Shown piece after piece: positions 41,185 to 50,102 of a stretch of DNA of 64,000 nt (positions are counted from its first letter, which is position 1; each line of letters opens with the position of its first letter). This stretch comes from Rubrobacter_A sp965214435 (GTDB taxonomy: Bacteria > Actinomycetota > Rubrobacteria > Rubrobacterales > Rubrobacteraceae). Both the position numbers and the translations under genes were made by a program. Location: contig OZ243960.1 of NCBI GenBank assembly GCA_965214435.1, positions 620,001 to 684,000 on the forward strand, given 5' to 3'. Under the pieces are notes generated by a model that searched no databases, was not told where the DNA came from, and worked only from the letters and a program-made list of their open reading frames with translations.

Positions 41185-43731
41185 CTATAGGTGCTCCTGG
41201 AGAAACGCCGAGGCGTCAAGGGGGGGCAGCGGGTAAGATATCCAGTAGCCTTGTATTCCCTCGCACTCCATCTCTTCGAGGCGGGCGAGTTGGTCGTCGC
41301 TCTCGACACCCTGGGCGATGACCTTTAAGCCGAGTGCCCGGCCGAGACCGACCATCGCCGAGACCAGCACCGCGCTCTCGGGGCTCTTTGTAATACCGAA
41401 AACGAACGAGCGGTCTATGTTCAGCGATTCGACGGGGAGCCGGCTGAGGTAGGATAGCGAAGCGTACCCGGTGCCGAACCCGTCCACGGCGAGCCGCACG
41501 CCGAGGGACTTTAGTTCCCGGAGTTTGGGGATGGTAGAACTGCCGCCCTCCGTGAGCACCCTCTCCGGTATCTCCAGCCCCAGGGCCCCCTGCCCGAGCC
41601 CGGTCTCTTCGATGGCCGACGAGATCTGGCCCGTAAGGTCCGGGTAGCGGAACTGCCGGGCCGAGAGGTTTACCCACACCGGTGGGGCGGCGTCCCCGTA
41701 CCGGTCCCGCCATACCCTGGCTTGCCGACAGGCTTCCTCAAAGACCCACTGCCCGATAGGCACCATAAGACCGGTCTCTTCGGCCAGCGGCATAAAGTCC
41801 TGGGGGCTCAGGGTACCGTGCTCCGGGCTCTCCCAGCGCAAAAGAACCTCGAACCCTAGAGTCCGGCCTTCCCCGACGAGCGCCTTTGGCTGGTAGCGGA
41901 GCCGGAACTCCTCCGCCGGAGAGTCCGCGGCCCGCCGGAGGGAGTTTTCCAGACCCCGACGGACCTCCCCGGAGACCTGTGGCCCCATGCCAGCCTTGAA
42001 CACCTCGTAGCCGCCTCCGCCGCGCCGCTTTGCCTCATACATCGCCGCGTCCGCATCCCGCAGGAGGTCCTCACTCCTCACGGAGTCTCCGCCTATCGGG
42101 GTCATGGATATACCGATGCTGGTCCGGGCGCTGAATTCCTGGCCGGAGAGTTCAAACGGGGCTTCCAGGGAAGTGATGATCCGCTGCGCAACCCGAACGG
42201 CGTCTTCCGTGCCGCAGATACCTTCCAGCAGCACGGCGAACTCGTCCCCACCGATGCGGGCGGCGGTGTCTGACGGCCGGATACAAACCCTGATACGGTG
42301 GCCCGCCTCAACGAGCAGCCGGTCCCCGACCTCGTGACCCATCGAGTCGTTGACCTGCTTGAAGTTGTCGAGGTCCATAAACAGTACCGCGATGCCCGAG
42401 TCACTGCGCCGGACACGCTCCAGCGCCTGCCGGAGATGATCTTTGAAAAGCGCCCGGTTAGCGAGCCCGGTCAGGGAGTCGTGGAAAGCGCGGTGGGTAA
42501 GCTCGCTCTCCAGCGCCTTTCGGTCGCTGACGTCGTTCAGGATCCAGACGTAGTTCGTTAGACGTCCTCTTTCATCGTGTACGGGCGAGACGTACATCTC
42601 GCTCCAGAACAGGTCGCCGTCCTTGCGGCGGTTTCTCAGGACCCCGGAGAACTCCTCACCCGCCCGCAGCGCCCGGTACAGCCGCCGAACCTCCGGCTCA
42701 TCCGGGTCCGGACCCACCAGAAAACCGGCGTCCCGGTCGATAGCCTCCCCGGCCTCATAACCGGTAATCTGCTCCATGGCCGGGTTGTAGTAGAGGATCC
42801 GGCCGTCCGACTCCCGCGCGTCGGTGATGACTATACCGTTGGAGCTCGCGGCGATAGCCTGGCGGCCCAGCCGCAGTTCGTTCTCGTCGCTCCTGCGCCC
42901 GGTAACGTCCCGGACGTTGACGAGCAACTCCCGGCCTCCGCTCCGGTCCCCGAGCCGGCTGCTACGGATCTCCAGGTGACGCCAGGAACCGTCCGCGTGC
43001 CAGAACCTGAACTCTATTGGTGACCGCGGGCCACTGGAAACTAGAACCTCCTCGAAAGCCTCCCGCACTACAGGAGCGTCATCCGGGTGAACGAGCGAGA
43101 AAGCGTCTTGTCCCACGAAGTCCCCGGCGTCGTAGCCGAGTAGCTGCCGGACCGCCGGGCTCACATACCGGACAGACCCATCTTCGCCCAACACGGCGAT
43201 TATGTCCGGGGCGTTCTGGACCATCGAGCGGAACCGGTCCTCGCTCCGCTCCAGTTCTTCCGCCGACCGTTCGCGCTCCGTCACGTCGTCGACCACCGCC
43301 GCCACCTCAACCACGGCCCCGGAAGCGTCCGTAATCGGGTAGACGACCGCTTCCAGCCAACGCTCCGGGTCGTACCTCAGAGCCGGCGTCTCTACCGTGA
43401 CCCCGTCGTCAACACTCTTTCTCGCGTAACCCGTGACCCCGGCGGCGGCCAGCCGGCCGTCCTCAAAGACGTTGGCGGCTCCAGAAGGTCCTCCGAAACC
43501 GAAGCCTTCCCGCCAGACCCGATTACTGAGGAGCATTTCTCCGTCCGGGGTAAAAAAGCACACGCCTCTGGGGGAACGCTCGACCACCGTCCGCAAGAGC
43601 CGCTCCGAGACGGGTAGCGAGCCCTCCGCCGCGCCCCGGCGGACCCGACGCAGGACCAGCGCCCCAAAGGACAGCCCGCAGACCCCGCTCAAGACGGCGA
43701 AGATGACCTTCTCTCTAACAGGTAGTTTCAC
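41185..43731 (-). CDS. PAS-GGDEF-EAL protein (diguanylate cyclase with degenerate EAL domain)
   Basis: 848 residues. One N-terminal membrane helix (9-27), three PAS domains (about 45-150, 165-280, 290-405), GGDEF domain 415-575 and EAL domain 600-848. The cyclase motif GGDEF (494-498) and the inhibitory I-site RPSD (485-488) are intact. The EAL site is degenerate: EVL for EAL (628), VDGFG for the DDFG pair (749-753), NID for KID (771) and AQGVE for AEGVE (806). It likely makes c-di-GMP or senses it, rather than degrading it. GTG start with weak ribosome site. Confidence 0.93.
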   Translation of the reverse strand: MKLPVREKVIFAVLSGVCGLSFGALVLRRVRRGAAEGSLPVSERLLRTVVERSPRGVCFFTPDGEMLLSNRVWREGFGFGGPSGAANVFEDGRLAAAGVTGYARKSVDDGVTVETPALRYDPERWLEAVVYPITDASGAVVEVAAVVDDVTERERSAEELERSEDRFRSMVQNAPDIIAVLGEDGSVRYVSPAVRQLLGYDAGDFVGQDAFSLVHPDDAPVVREAFEEVLVSSGPRSPIEFRFWHADGSWRHLEIRSSRLGDRSGGRELLVNVRDVTGRRSDENELRLGRQAIAASSNGIVITDARESDGRILYYNPAMEQITGYEAGEAIDRDAGFLVGPDPDEPEVRRLYRALRAGEEFSGVLRNRRKDGDLFWSEMYVSPVHDERGRLTNYVWILNDVSDRKALESELTHRAFHDSLTGLANRALFKDHLRQALERVRRSDSGIAVLFMDLDNFKQVNDSMGHEVGDRLLVEAGHRIRVCIRPSDTAARIGGDEFAVLLEGICGTEDAVRVAQRIITSLEAPFELSGQEFSARTSIGISMTPIGGDSVRSEDLLRDADAAMYEAKRRGGGGYEVFKAGMGPQVSGEVRRGLENSLRRAADSPAEEFRLRYQPKALVGEGRTLGFEVLLRWESPEHGTLSPQDFMPLAEETGLMVPIGQWVFEEACRQARVWRDRYGDAAPPVWVNLSARQFRYPDLTGQISSAIEETGLGQGALGLEIPERVLTEGGSSTIPKLRELKSLGVRLAVDGFGTGYASLSYLSRLPVESLNIDRSFVFGITKSPESAVLVSAMVGLGRALGLKVIAQGVESDDQLARLEEMECEGIQGYWISYPLPPLDASAFLQEHL

Positions 43732-43871
43732 GCGTATATTTGAATCGTAAACCGGTTAAAAGCGAGTGGATTTTCGAGTCTTGGAAGCAGGATCCGAGTT
43801 TTCCGCGCACCGTTCCGGAACAAGGTAGGTGAAGACATATCTAATTCACCCATGTATTTGTGCCAGTCCTG

Positions 43872-44216
43872 CTAGGCGTTGTCGCGGTTATGCACCTCGG
43901 CGGGCGGGCTTGTGGCTTCCACGGCGGTAAAGGTCTCCACGATGTTGTAGGTGTGGGATGCGCCTTTCGGGACCGTCCAGGAGTCACCCTTCTCCAGGAC
44001 GACCATCTGCCCTTCGAGGTGGAGTTCCGCGCGGCCGTCTATAACGTAGCCTACGGTCTCGTACTCCCGCCGAGCTTCGGGCTTCGGTTCGCTCGGCTCC
44101 TCTCGGTCCCAGAGCCGCATCGAGACCGCTTTACCGGACGCCAGATAAGTCTGGCCCATCTCCCCGACCGGGGACTGATTCGAGTCTACTTTCTTTACGC
44201 TCTTGTCTTCAGACAC
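43872..44216 (-). CDS. Cupin domain protein
   Basis: 114 residues. A single cupin barrel: YVIDGRAELHLEGQMVVLEKGDSWTVPKGASHTYNIVETF has the second half of both cupin motifs (G-x5-P-x-G-x2-H). The first motif starts YETVGYVIDG and lacks the usual HxH, so metal binding may be partial. GTG start behind gaggagtagatc. Ligand unknown. Downstream of the GGDEF-EAL gene but not clearly in its operon. Confidence 0.75.
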   Translation of the reverse strand: MSEDKSVKKVDSNQSPVGEMGQTYLASGKAVSMRLWDREEPSEPKPEARREYETVGYVIDGRAELHLEGQMVVLEKGDSWTVPKGASHTYNIVETFTAVEATSPPAEVHNRDNA

Positions 44217-44372
44217 GATCTACTCCTCGATAACCTTCTACCTGTCCGCCGTCATGGTAACAGAGCCTCGTCCAGACCCGGGCACTGTAGCACGGGATCA
44301 AGACCCCTCCAGGGCTATATGAGTACCCGGACGATTAAGTGTTTAAACACTTATAGAAAAGTTTTCAACAAA
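44217..44372. other. Intergenic region between cupin and Mn catalase genes
   Basis: No gene supported. It holds the cupin promoter region (AT-rich near 44330-44370) and the terminator of the catalase gene. Confidence 0.4.
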
Positions 44373-44410
44373 ACCGGTGCGGCGGTCCGTTACTCGACCA
44401 CCGCACCGGT
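44373..44410 (-). terminator. Rho-independent terminator of the Mn catalase gene
   Basis: Minus strand: perfect 10-bp stem ACCGGTGCGG / CCGCACCGGT plus an inner GGT/ACC pair, followed by TTTTGTTGAAAACTTTT. It begins 21 nt after the catalase stop. This is the most classical intrinsic terminator in the window. Confidence 0.85.
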
Positions 44411-44430
44411 ATGTTTCCTGCTGTAGCGCT

Positions 44431-45339
44431 TTAGGACTTGCGCATCATGCTGTCGACGATATCCTGCAACTCGCCCGGATCGTAGCCGGGGGCGTACTCG
44501 CCCGGGGCCTCCGGCGGGTCCGCGGTCTGGCCGCCTTCCGGCAGGCCGTCGACGACCTGTACTTCCTCGCCGTCGTCCGGGTGCGGGCCGTTCCAGACCT
44601 GGCCGACGTCCTGGAAGTCGTCCGGGCTAAAGCGGTAGAGCGTCCGGTGGTTGCCCTGCTTCTCGAACGGCTGGGTCTCGGGGAACTTAGAGTTCGGCAC
44701 GTTCGGGATGTTGAGCATCTTGGTAACTTCCGCGCCGGTCAGCTTCTCGAGCGCCTTGGCGTAGGCGACCTGGTGGACGCCGCCCCGGACCAGGAGGTAG
44801 CCGAGCATCTGCCGGGCTATCGGGTGGTCGGTCATCTGGTAGACCCGGATCTTGTGCAGCCGCGCCCCGCTCTCCAAAAAGAAGTTGTGCAGGAGGTCTA
44901 GTACCAGGTCGTTGGAGTTAAAGACGTAGTCACCCTGCCAGGGCTGGCCCATCGAGTTCGCCGCCAGCGCCGACGCGCCGTTGACGATAAAGTGGTGGGT
45001 GTTGCGGCTGTTGTGAAGCCCGGCGAGCGGCATCGCCGTCGGGTCTACTGAACCGTCGTTCTCTCCGTCGCCGTCGGCGCCGGTCAGCATACCGTTGATC
45101 GTGGCCGCCACCAGCTCGACGTGGCCGAACTCCTCGGTGGCGATGTTCGCGACCAGGTCGTAGAACGGTTTGATCTTCTTGCGGCCCCGCATGTTGAACG
45201 ACTGGAACAGATAATTGTTGAGCGTCGACATCTCGCCGAAACGTCCGCCCATAAGCTCCTGTACCGCCGCAGCAGCGTTGGGGTCCGGCTGCTTCGGCAT
45301 ATCCATCTCGACCTGCAGTTTGTCTACTCGCAGGAACAT
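44431..45339 (-). CDS. Manganese catalase
   Basis: 302 residues, normal for the family. Ferritin-like four-helix bundle with dimanganese ligands: E in GRFGEMSTLNNYLFQS, E-x2-H in ATEEFGHVELV (about 65-72), and E and H of the second pair near 150-185. NSMGQPWQGDYVFNSND is the family insertion. The cytosolic enzyme disproportionates H2O2 without haem. Ribosome site gataggag, own terminator. In radiation- and desiccation-resistant relatives it protects against oxidative damage. Confidence 0.95.
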   Translation of the reverse strand: MFLRVDKLQVEMDMPKQPDPNAAAAVQELMGGRFGEMSTLNNYLFQSFNMRGRKKIKPFYDLVANIATEEFGHVELVAATINGMLTGADGDGENDGSVDPTAMPLAGLHNSRNTHHFIVNGASALAANSMGQPWQGDYVFNSNDLVLDLLHNFFLESGARLHKIRVYQMTDHPIARQMLGYLLVRGGVHQVAYAKALEKLTGAEVTKMLNIPNVPNSKFPETQPFEKQGNHRTLYRFSPDDFQDVGQVWNGPHPDDGEEVQVVDGLPEGGQTADPPEAPGEYAPGYDPGELQDIVDSMMRKS

Positions 45340-45429
45340 GAGTCTCCTATCTAAGATCGTCCTCTACACCGCTCCTCTCGGCACCCTTCGCGGACGTCGC
45401 GGAGCGCTTCTAGAGATACCCGACATGAT

Positions 45430-45470
45430 CCGGACGTAAACGACCCCGTTGTGGAGTTGTTTACGCCCGG
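45430..45470. terminator. Hairpin after pckA
   Basis: Arms CCGG-A-CGTAAAC (45430-45441) and GTTTACG-C-CCGG (45459-45470), 26 nt beyond the pckA stop codon. Very stable but without a T-run; it may terminate pckA or block read-through into the catalase gene. Confidence 0.55.
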
Positions 45471-45495
45471 ACAACGCCTGACCTCCGGAAGAGAT

Positions 45496-47112
45496 CTAGC
45501 CCTCCGGTCCAGCCTCCAGGATTTCCCGGTCTACCTCGGACTCGAACTTGGTAAAGTTCTCCTTGAAGCGGGCGGCGAGGTCTCTGGCCTGCCGGTCGTA
45601 GGCTTCTTTGTCGTCCCAGGTATCACGGGGGTTCAGGATACCCGACGGCACCCCGGAGACTTCTTTGGGAATGTTCAAGCCGAAAACGGGGTCTTTCGTG
45701 GTCTCGGCCTCGTCTAGGCGACCGTCTATGGCGGCCCGGACCATCTCGCGGGTGGCGCTTATGTCCACGCGGCTCCCGACGCCGTAGGGACCGCCGGACC
45801 AGCCGGTGTTTACCAGGTAGCACTTCGTGTCGTGGCGGCGCACCCGCTCGGAGAGCATCGTCGCGTAGGTCGTCGCCGGCAGCGGCAGAAACGGCGCGCC
45901 GAAGCAGGTCGAGAACGTCGCCTCGACGTCGTTCTCCATGTCGGCCTCGGTACCGGCGAGCTTGGCCGTGTAACCGGAGAGGAAGTAGTAGGCGGCTTGC
46001 TCGGGGGTGAGGGCGCTCACCGGCGGGAGCACCCCGAAGGCGTCGGCAGAGAGGAACAGGACGGCTTCCGGGTGCCCGCCCTGGCCGGAGGGGACATGGT
46101 TCTCTATGTACTCCAGCGGATAAGCTACCCGGGTATTCTCCGTGATCGCGCGGTCCGTATAGTCTTCCTCGCGGCTCTTGCGGTCGATGCCGACGTTCTC
46201 CAGGACCGCCCCAAAACGGATGGCGTGGTAGATCTGCGGTTCCTTCTCTTCAGAGAGGTCTATGGTCTTTGCGTAACAACCGCCCTCGAAGTTAAAGACG
46301 CCCTCATCGGACCAGCCATGCTCGTCGTCCCCGATCAGCCGCCGCTCGGGATCGGCCGAGAGCGTGGTCTTGCCGGTACCCGAAAGGCCGAAGAACAGCG
46401 CCACGTCCGGGTCGTCAGCTTCGCTAGCGCCACCTCCGGCGTTTGCCGAGCAGTGCATCGGCAGGACGTCGTACTCGGTCGGCAGGACGAAGTTCAAGAC
46501 GGTAAAGATAGACTTCTTGATCTCCCCGGCATACGCCGTGCCGCAGGCGAGCACGACCTTGCGCTCAAAGTCGATGCCGACAAACGTCTCGGAGTTTGTG
46601 CCGTCTTCCTCCGGGTCGGTGAGAAAACCCGGCACCGCTATAACGGTCCACTCGGGCGTAAAGTCATCCAGTTCTTCACGGTCGGGACGCCGGAAGAGCT
46701 GCTGGGCAAAGAGCGCGTGCCAGGCATACTCGGCCACGACCTGCACGTTCAGCCGGTAGCGCGGGTCGGCCCCGGCAAAGGCGTCCACGACGTAGAGCTC
46801 GTCGAGGTTCTCCAGGTAAGCGGTAGCTTTGTTCAACAGCGACTCGAAAGTTTCCGGCGAAAACGGCTGGTTGACGGCCCCCCACGCTACCGTATCGCGG
46901 GTCGCGTCGTTCTCGATGATAAACCGGTCTTTTGGCGAACGACCGGTGCGCTTGCCGGTCTTGGCGACGAGCGCGCCACTCCCGGTAAGCATACCCTCCC
47001 GCCGCCTGACGGCCGCCTCGGCCAGCCGGGCCGGTGGTAAATTCTCGTGTACGGCCCCGATATGCGAGAGCCCGAATCGTTCGAGGGTTCTCTTGCGAAC
47101 AGCGACGTCCAT
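45496..47112 (-). CDS. pckA: Phosphoenolpyruvate carboxykinase (ATP)
   Basis: 538 residues. P-loop FGLSGTGKTTLSADP near 250, the preceding PMHCSAN with metal and substrate ligands, TKTGKRTGRSPKDRFI at 50-65 and the DEHGWSDEGVFNFEGGCYAK segment are all diagnostic. It makes PEP from oxaloacetate and ATP, the entry to gluconeogenesis. That suits an organism growing on C2 compounds such as glyoxylate and acetate. ATG behind aaaggtaaat. Confidence 0.97.
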   Translation of the reverse strand: MDVAVRKRTLERFGLSHIGAVHENLPPARLAEAAVRRREGMLTGSGALVAKTGKRTGRSPKDRFIIENDATRDTVAWGAVNQPFSPETFESLLNKATAYLENLDELYVVDAFAGADPRYRLNVQVVAEYAWHALFAQQLFRRPDREELDDFTPEWTVIAVPGFLTDPEEDGTNSETFVGIDFERKVVLACGTAYAGEIKKSIFTVLNFVLPTEYDVLPMHCSANAGGGASEADDPDVALFFGLSGTGKTTLSADPERRLIGDDEHGWSDEGVFNFEGGCYAKTIDLSEEKEPQIYHAIRFGAVLENVGIDRKSREEDYTDRAITENTRVAYPLEYIENHVPSGQGGHPEAVLFLSADAFGVLPPVSALTPEQAAYYFLSGYTAKLAGTEADMENDVEATFSTCFGAPFLPLPATTYATMLSERVRRHDTKCYLVNTGWSGGPYGVGSRVDISATREMVRAAIDGRLDEAETTKDPVFGLNIPKEVSGVPSGILNPRDTWDDKEAYDRQARDLAARFKENFTKFESEVDREILEAGPEG

Positions 47113-47397
47113 TATTTACCTTTAACCTTTCCTATCCCTTTTGAACTCCCGCGGAACGCTCCAAAGGGAGTCCCTCAGCGCCTGCGCGCATTATTAGCGG
47201 AGAGTCTAACAGACTCCACTTTTACCCGTCCCGGGACCGCTGTGTGCTGTCTTACAATAGCTTTCATCCAGGACACGACCGGAGATACGCCTCCCGCCGC
47301 GAAAACGTGTCTTTCGTTGGATGCCGCCTCACGGTCGAGAGGAGAAGGGCGGATGGGGGACGCACCGGAGACCGGCGCGTACCTCCGTTACGGGAAG
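47113..47397. promoter_or_regulatory. pckA upstream region with palindrome GAGTCT-AAC-AGACTC
   Basis: About 285 nt between the pckA start and the macro-domain gene end. A perfect 6-3-6 palindrome lies at 47202-47216, about 90 nt before the pckA start. No gene is supported here. Confidence 0.45.
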
Positions 47398-47934
47398 TTA
47401 TCCGGCCAACTCCGAGAGCGCGGACTCGTGAGCTACCAGCTCGCGGTCGCTGAAAAGCACGAACCGGACGCGGCGCACGCTTTTTAGCCCGGCAGCGGCG
47501 TCCGCCACGGCGCGCAGGGCTATACCGGCGGCCTCTTGCAGTGGGTAGCCAAAAGCGCCGGTCGAGAGCGCCGGGAAGGCGACCGAGTCAATGCCGCGCT
47601 CGTCGGCGAGGGCCAGGGAGTTCTCGTAGCAGCGGGCGAGTAGTTCGGCTTCCGGGTGGTCCGAGCCATAGACCGGACCGAGGGCGTGGATCACATACCC
47701 GTTCGGGAGGTCGTGAGCGCCGGTAATTACAGCTTCCCCAGGACGTATCGGGGCGAGCGGGCGGCACTCCTCCGCAAGTCCGGGACCAGCGGCCCGGTGA
47801 ATAGCTCCCGCCACCCCGCCGCCCGGCATTAGCTCGGCGTTCGCCGCGTTTACGACCGCCGCGACATCCGGCTGGGAAGCTACGTCTCCCCTCACACACT
47901 CGATCTCCACGCCGTCTATCGTGCGGCCGGCCAC
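47398..47934 (-). CDS. Macro domain O-acetyl-ADP-ribose deacetylase
   Basis: 178 residues. IECVRGDVASQPDVAAVVNAANAELMPGGGVAGAIHRAAG is the ADP-ribose-binding signature, and ALSTGAFGYPLQEAAGIALR the second loop. It probably removes O-acetyl-ADP-ribose or mono-ADP-ribose modifications, as YmdB does. GTG start behind gggaggta. It lies 11 nt after the ZIP transporter gene in the same direction and may be cotranscribed. Confidence 0.9.
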   Translation of the reverse strand: MAGRTIDGVEIECVRGDVASQPDVAAVVNAANAELMPGGGVAGAIHRAAGPGLAEECRPLAPIRPGEAVITGAHDLPNGYVIHALGPVYGSDHPEAELLARCYENSLALADERGIDSVAFPALSTGAFGYPLQEAAGIALRAVADAAAGLKSVRRVRFVLFSDRELVAHESALSELAG

Positions 47935-47945
47935 GCGATACCTCC

Positions 47946-48767
47946 CTACCCGAGCGCCACGTCGAGGGTCATCATAACGGCGAAACCTACCATCAAGGAA
48001 AGGGCCGCTATGTCCGGGCTGCCACGCTTGGCCTCCGGTATAAGCTCCTCGGCGACCACGAAGATCATGGCCCCAGCCGCAAACGCCAGCGCGTAGGGCA
48101 GTATAGGCTGGGCTACCACCACCGCAGCCGCCCCAACTACCGCCGCAGCGGGCTCGACCACCGCCGAGAGCTGGCCGTAGAAGAAGCTCTTGCCCCGCGA
48201 CATCCCCTCACGCCGCAGCGGCATCGAGACTGCCGTGCCCTCGGGGAAGTTCTGCAACCCGATGCCGATAGCCAGCGCCACCGCCCCTCCCAGAGAAGCC
48301 GCCGGTACCCCGGCTCCCAGTCCTATCCCTACAGCCCCGAAGGCGACCCCGATAGCCAGACCCTCCGGTATATTGTGCAGCGTGATTGCCGAGATGAGCA
48401 GTACGCTCCGCCGCCAACTGGTCGGCACCCCCTCGGCTTCGGACATCGACAGCCCCGGATGCAAGTGCGGCAGCACGTAGTCCAGTAGCCGCAAGAACAC
48501 GCCCCCGGCCAGGAACCCGATCACCGGCGGCACCCACACCGGTAACGCCTTCCCCTCGGAAAGCTCTATAGCCGGAGCCAGGAGCGACCAGTAACTCGCC
48601 GCGATCATTACCCCCCCGGCAAACCCCAGCATCGCGTCCAACAACTTGCGCGGCACGTTCTTCGTGCCAAACACCAACGCCGCCCCGAGCGCCGTCATGC
48701 CCCACGTGAACAACGTAGCCACCAACGCCTGCAAGACCGGCGGCAACCCCAAGAAAACTTCTACCAC
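47946..48767 (-). CDS. ZIP family divalent metal transporter
   Basis: 273 residues, eight membrane helices. The GufA/ZupT-like metal-binding helices HNIPEGLAIGVAFGAVG (about 130-145) and QNFPEGTAVSMPLRREG (about 172-187) are clear. It imports Zn, Mn or Fe. The gene is divergent from a DtxR/MntR-type regulator, which suggests metal-controlled expression. GTG start behind ggagaggg. Confidence 0.9.
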   Translation of the reverse strand: MVEVFLGLPPVLQALVATLFTWGMTALGAALVFGTKNVPRKLLDAMLGFAGGVMIAASYWSLLAPAIELSEGKALPVWVPPVIGFLAGGVFLRLLDYVLPHLHPGLSMSEAEGVPTSWRRSVLLISAITLHNIPEGLAIGVAFGAVGIGLGAGVPAASLGGAVALAIGIGLQNFPEGTAVSMPLRREGMSRGKSFFYGQLSAVVEPAAAVVGAAAVVVAQPILPYALAFAAGAMIFVVAEELIPEAKRGSPDIAALSLMVGFAVMMTLDVALG

Positions 48768-48783
48768 AACCAGACCCTCTCCG

Positions 48784-48870
48784 CCTTGGAAATCATGCTT
48801 GCCTCCAAGGTAGTTTTGCTTTACCTAAATCTACAATATGTAGGACTTAAAAGTCAAACTCTGGTATAGT
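48784..48870. promoter_or_regulatory. Divergent control region of the ZIP and DtxR-type genes
   Basis: Contains hairpin CCTTGGA-N13-TCCAAGG (48784-48810), a short dyad CTACaatatGTAG (48831-48843), GACTT-AA-AAGTC next to it, and a -10 TATAGT at 48865-48870. The -10 is 6 nt before the GTG of the regulator, so that mRNA is probably leaderless. The dyads over the -35 could be the metalloregulator site. Confidence 0.45.
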
Positions 48871-48876
48871 CGAGCG

Positions 48877-49596
48877 GTGGTTAAAAAGGACCTTTCGGGG
48901 GTGGAGCCGGTGGTCGAGACTGGGGTGACCGAGCGGCCGTCTGCTTCGGTGGGTGATTATTTGAAAGCGGTGTGGGAGTTGGCCGGCGAGGCGGGTGCGG
49001 CGTCGACCAGTGAGGTCGCGGGCCGGTTATCCGTGTCTCCGGCATCGGTGACGAGTATGCTAAAGCGGTTGCAGGAGATGGACCTCGCACGGTACGAGCG
49101 GTATCGCGGGGCGGCGTTGACGGACCGGGGCCGGGCCGAGGCGCTACGGCTGGTACGGCGGCACCGCCTGATCGAGACGTTCTTGCTGGAGCATCTGGAG
49201 TACTCCTGGCAGGACGTCCACGAGGAGGCCGAGCGGCTCGAACACGCCGTCTCCGACGAGTTTACCGAACGGCTAGCCTCGCTTCTCGGCCATCCGGGTC
49301 ACGATCCTCACGGCGACCCTATCCCGGAGGCCGACGGGACGCTCGCAACCGAGGAGGCCCGGACCTTGAGTGACTCGGTGGCCGGCGAGGAAGTGAGGAT
49401 CTCCCGCGTGGACCACCAGGAGGCCCCCGTGCTGGAGTACCTCGGAGAGCGGGGGCTGATACCCGGAAAGACGCTGAGGGTCCGGGAGGTGCGGACGCTC
49501 GACGGCGTGGTTGCGGTCGAGGACGGTGATGGCCGCCTCTTCTCCCTCGGGGATCCTCTGGCGCGGTCCATCTTTGTACAGAGCGCCGGGACTTAA
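48877..49596 (+). CDS. DtxR/MntR family metal-dependent repressor with SH3-like C-terminus
   Basis: 239 residues. Winged helix TSEVAGRLSVSPASVTSMLKRLQEMDLARYERYRGAALT at 46-85; dimer and metal domain with EEAERLEHAVSDE and HPGHDPHGDPIP (about 108-150); FeoA/SH3-like domain from 165. It binds Fe2+ or Mn2+ and represses uptake genes, presumably including the divergent ZIP gene. GTG start, no ribosome site, -10 close by. Confidence 0.93.
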   Translation: MVKKDLSGVEPVVETGVTERPSASVGDYLKAVWELAGEAGAASTSEVAGRLSVSPASVTSMLKRLQEMDLARYERYRGAALTDRGRAEALRLVRRHRLIETFLLEHLEYSWQDVHEEAERLEHAVSDEFTERLASLLGHPGHDPHGDPIPEADGTLATEEARTLSDSVAGEEVRISRVDHQEAPVLEYLGERGLIPGKTLRVREVRTLDGVVAVEDGDGRLFSLGDPLARSIFVQSAGT

Positions 49597-49602
49597 AAGA
49601 GA

Positions 49603-49992
49603 CTAGAGGGCGTCGGAGATTATCTTTTGGTGGTCGAAAGCGAGTTCCGTGGCACCGGGGTCGAGCATCGAGACTTCATCAGCGTCGGTGGCCGCGGACG
49701 GTTCACCTTCGGCGCGGGCGAGAAACGCCACGCTCACATTGTGCCCCCGGGGGTCGCGATCCGGGTCCGAGTAGACGCCGACGAGGCGCACGAGTTCGAC
49801 GGAGAGGCTAGTCTCTTCCCCGGCTTCCCGGACGGCCGCGTCTTCTGCCGTTTCCCCAACCTCCATAAACCCTCCCGGCAGAGCCCACATACCCTTGTAG
49901 GGGTCGCTGCCGCGACGGATCAGGAGCACCCGCCCGTCCTCGTCCGGGATAACGACGTCTACCATGATCTTCGGGGTTTCCGGGCCGGCCAT
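49603..49992 (-). CDS. NUDIX hydrolase
   Basis: 129 residues. Nudix box GGFMEVGETAEDAAVREAGEETSL (GX5EX7REUXEEXGU form) lies at about 42-65. VVIPDEDGRVLLIRRGSDPYKGMWALPGG precedes it. Such enzymes hydrolyse nucleoside diphosphate derivatives; the substrate is not evident (ADP-ribose or oxidised nucleotide possible). Ribosome site gaggagag. Confidence 0.9.
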   Translation of the reverse strand: MAGPETPKIMVDVVIPDEDGRVLLIRRGSDPYKGMWALPGGFMEVGETAEDAAVREAGEETSLSVELVRLVGVYSDPDRDPRGHNVSVAFLARAEGEPSAATDADEVSMLDPGATELAFDHQKIISDAL

Positions 49993-50102
49993 ATTCTCTC
50001 CTCCTCTAAAAAACTTTATCGGTGCAAGGTCTACTACCCAGCGGCCCGGGCGGGTAATCTTCGGTAGCCTGGTAGAAGGTCAGGTAAGATCTAAGGAGGC
50101 TT

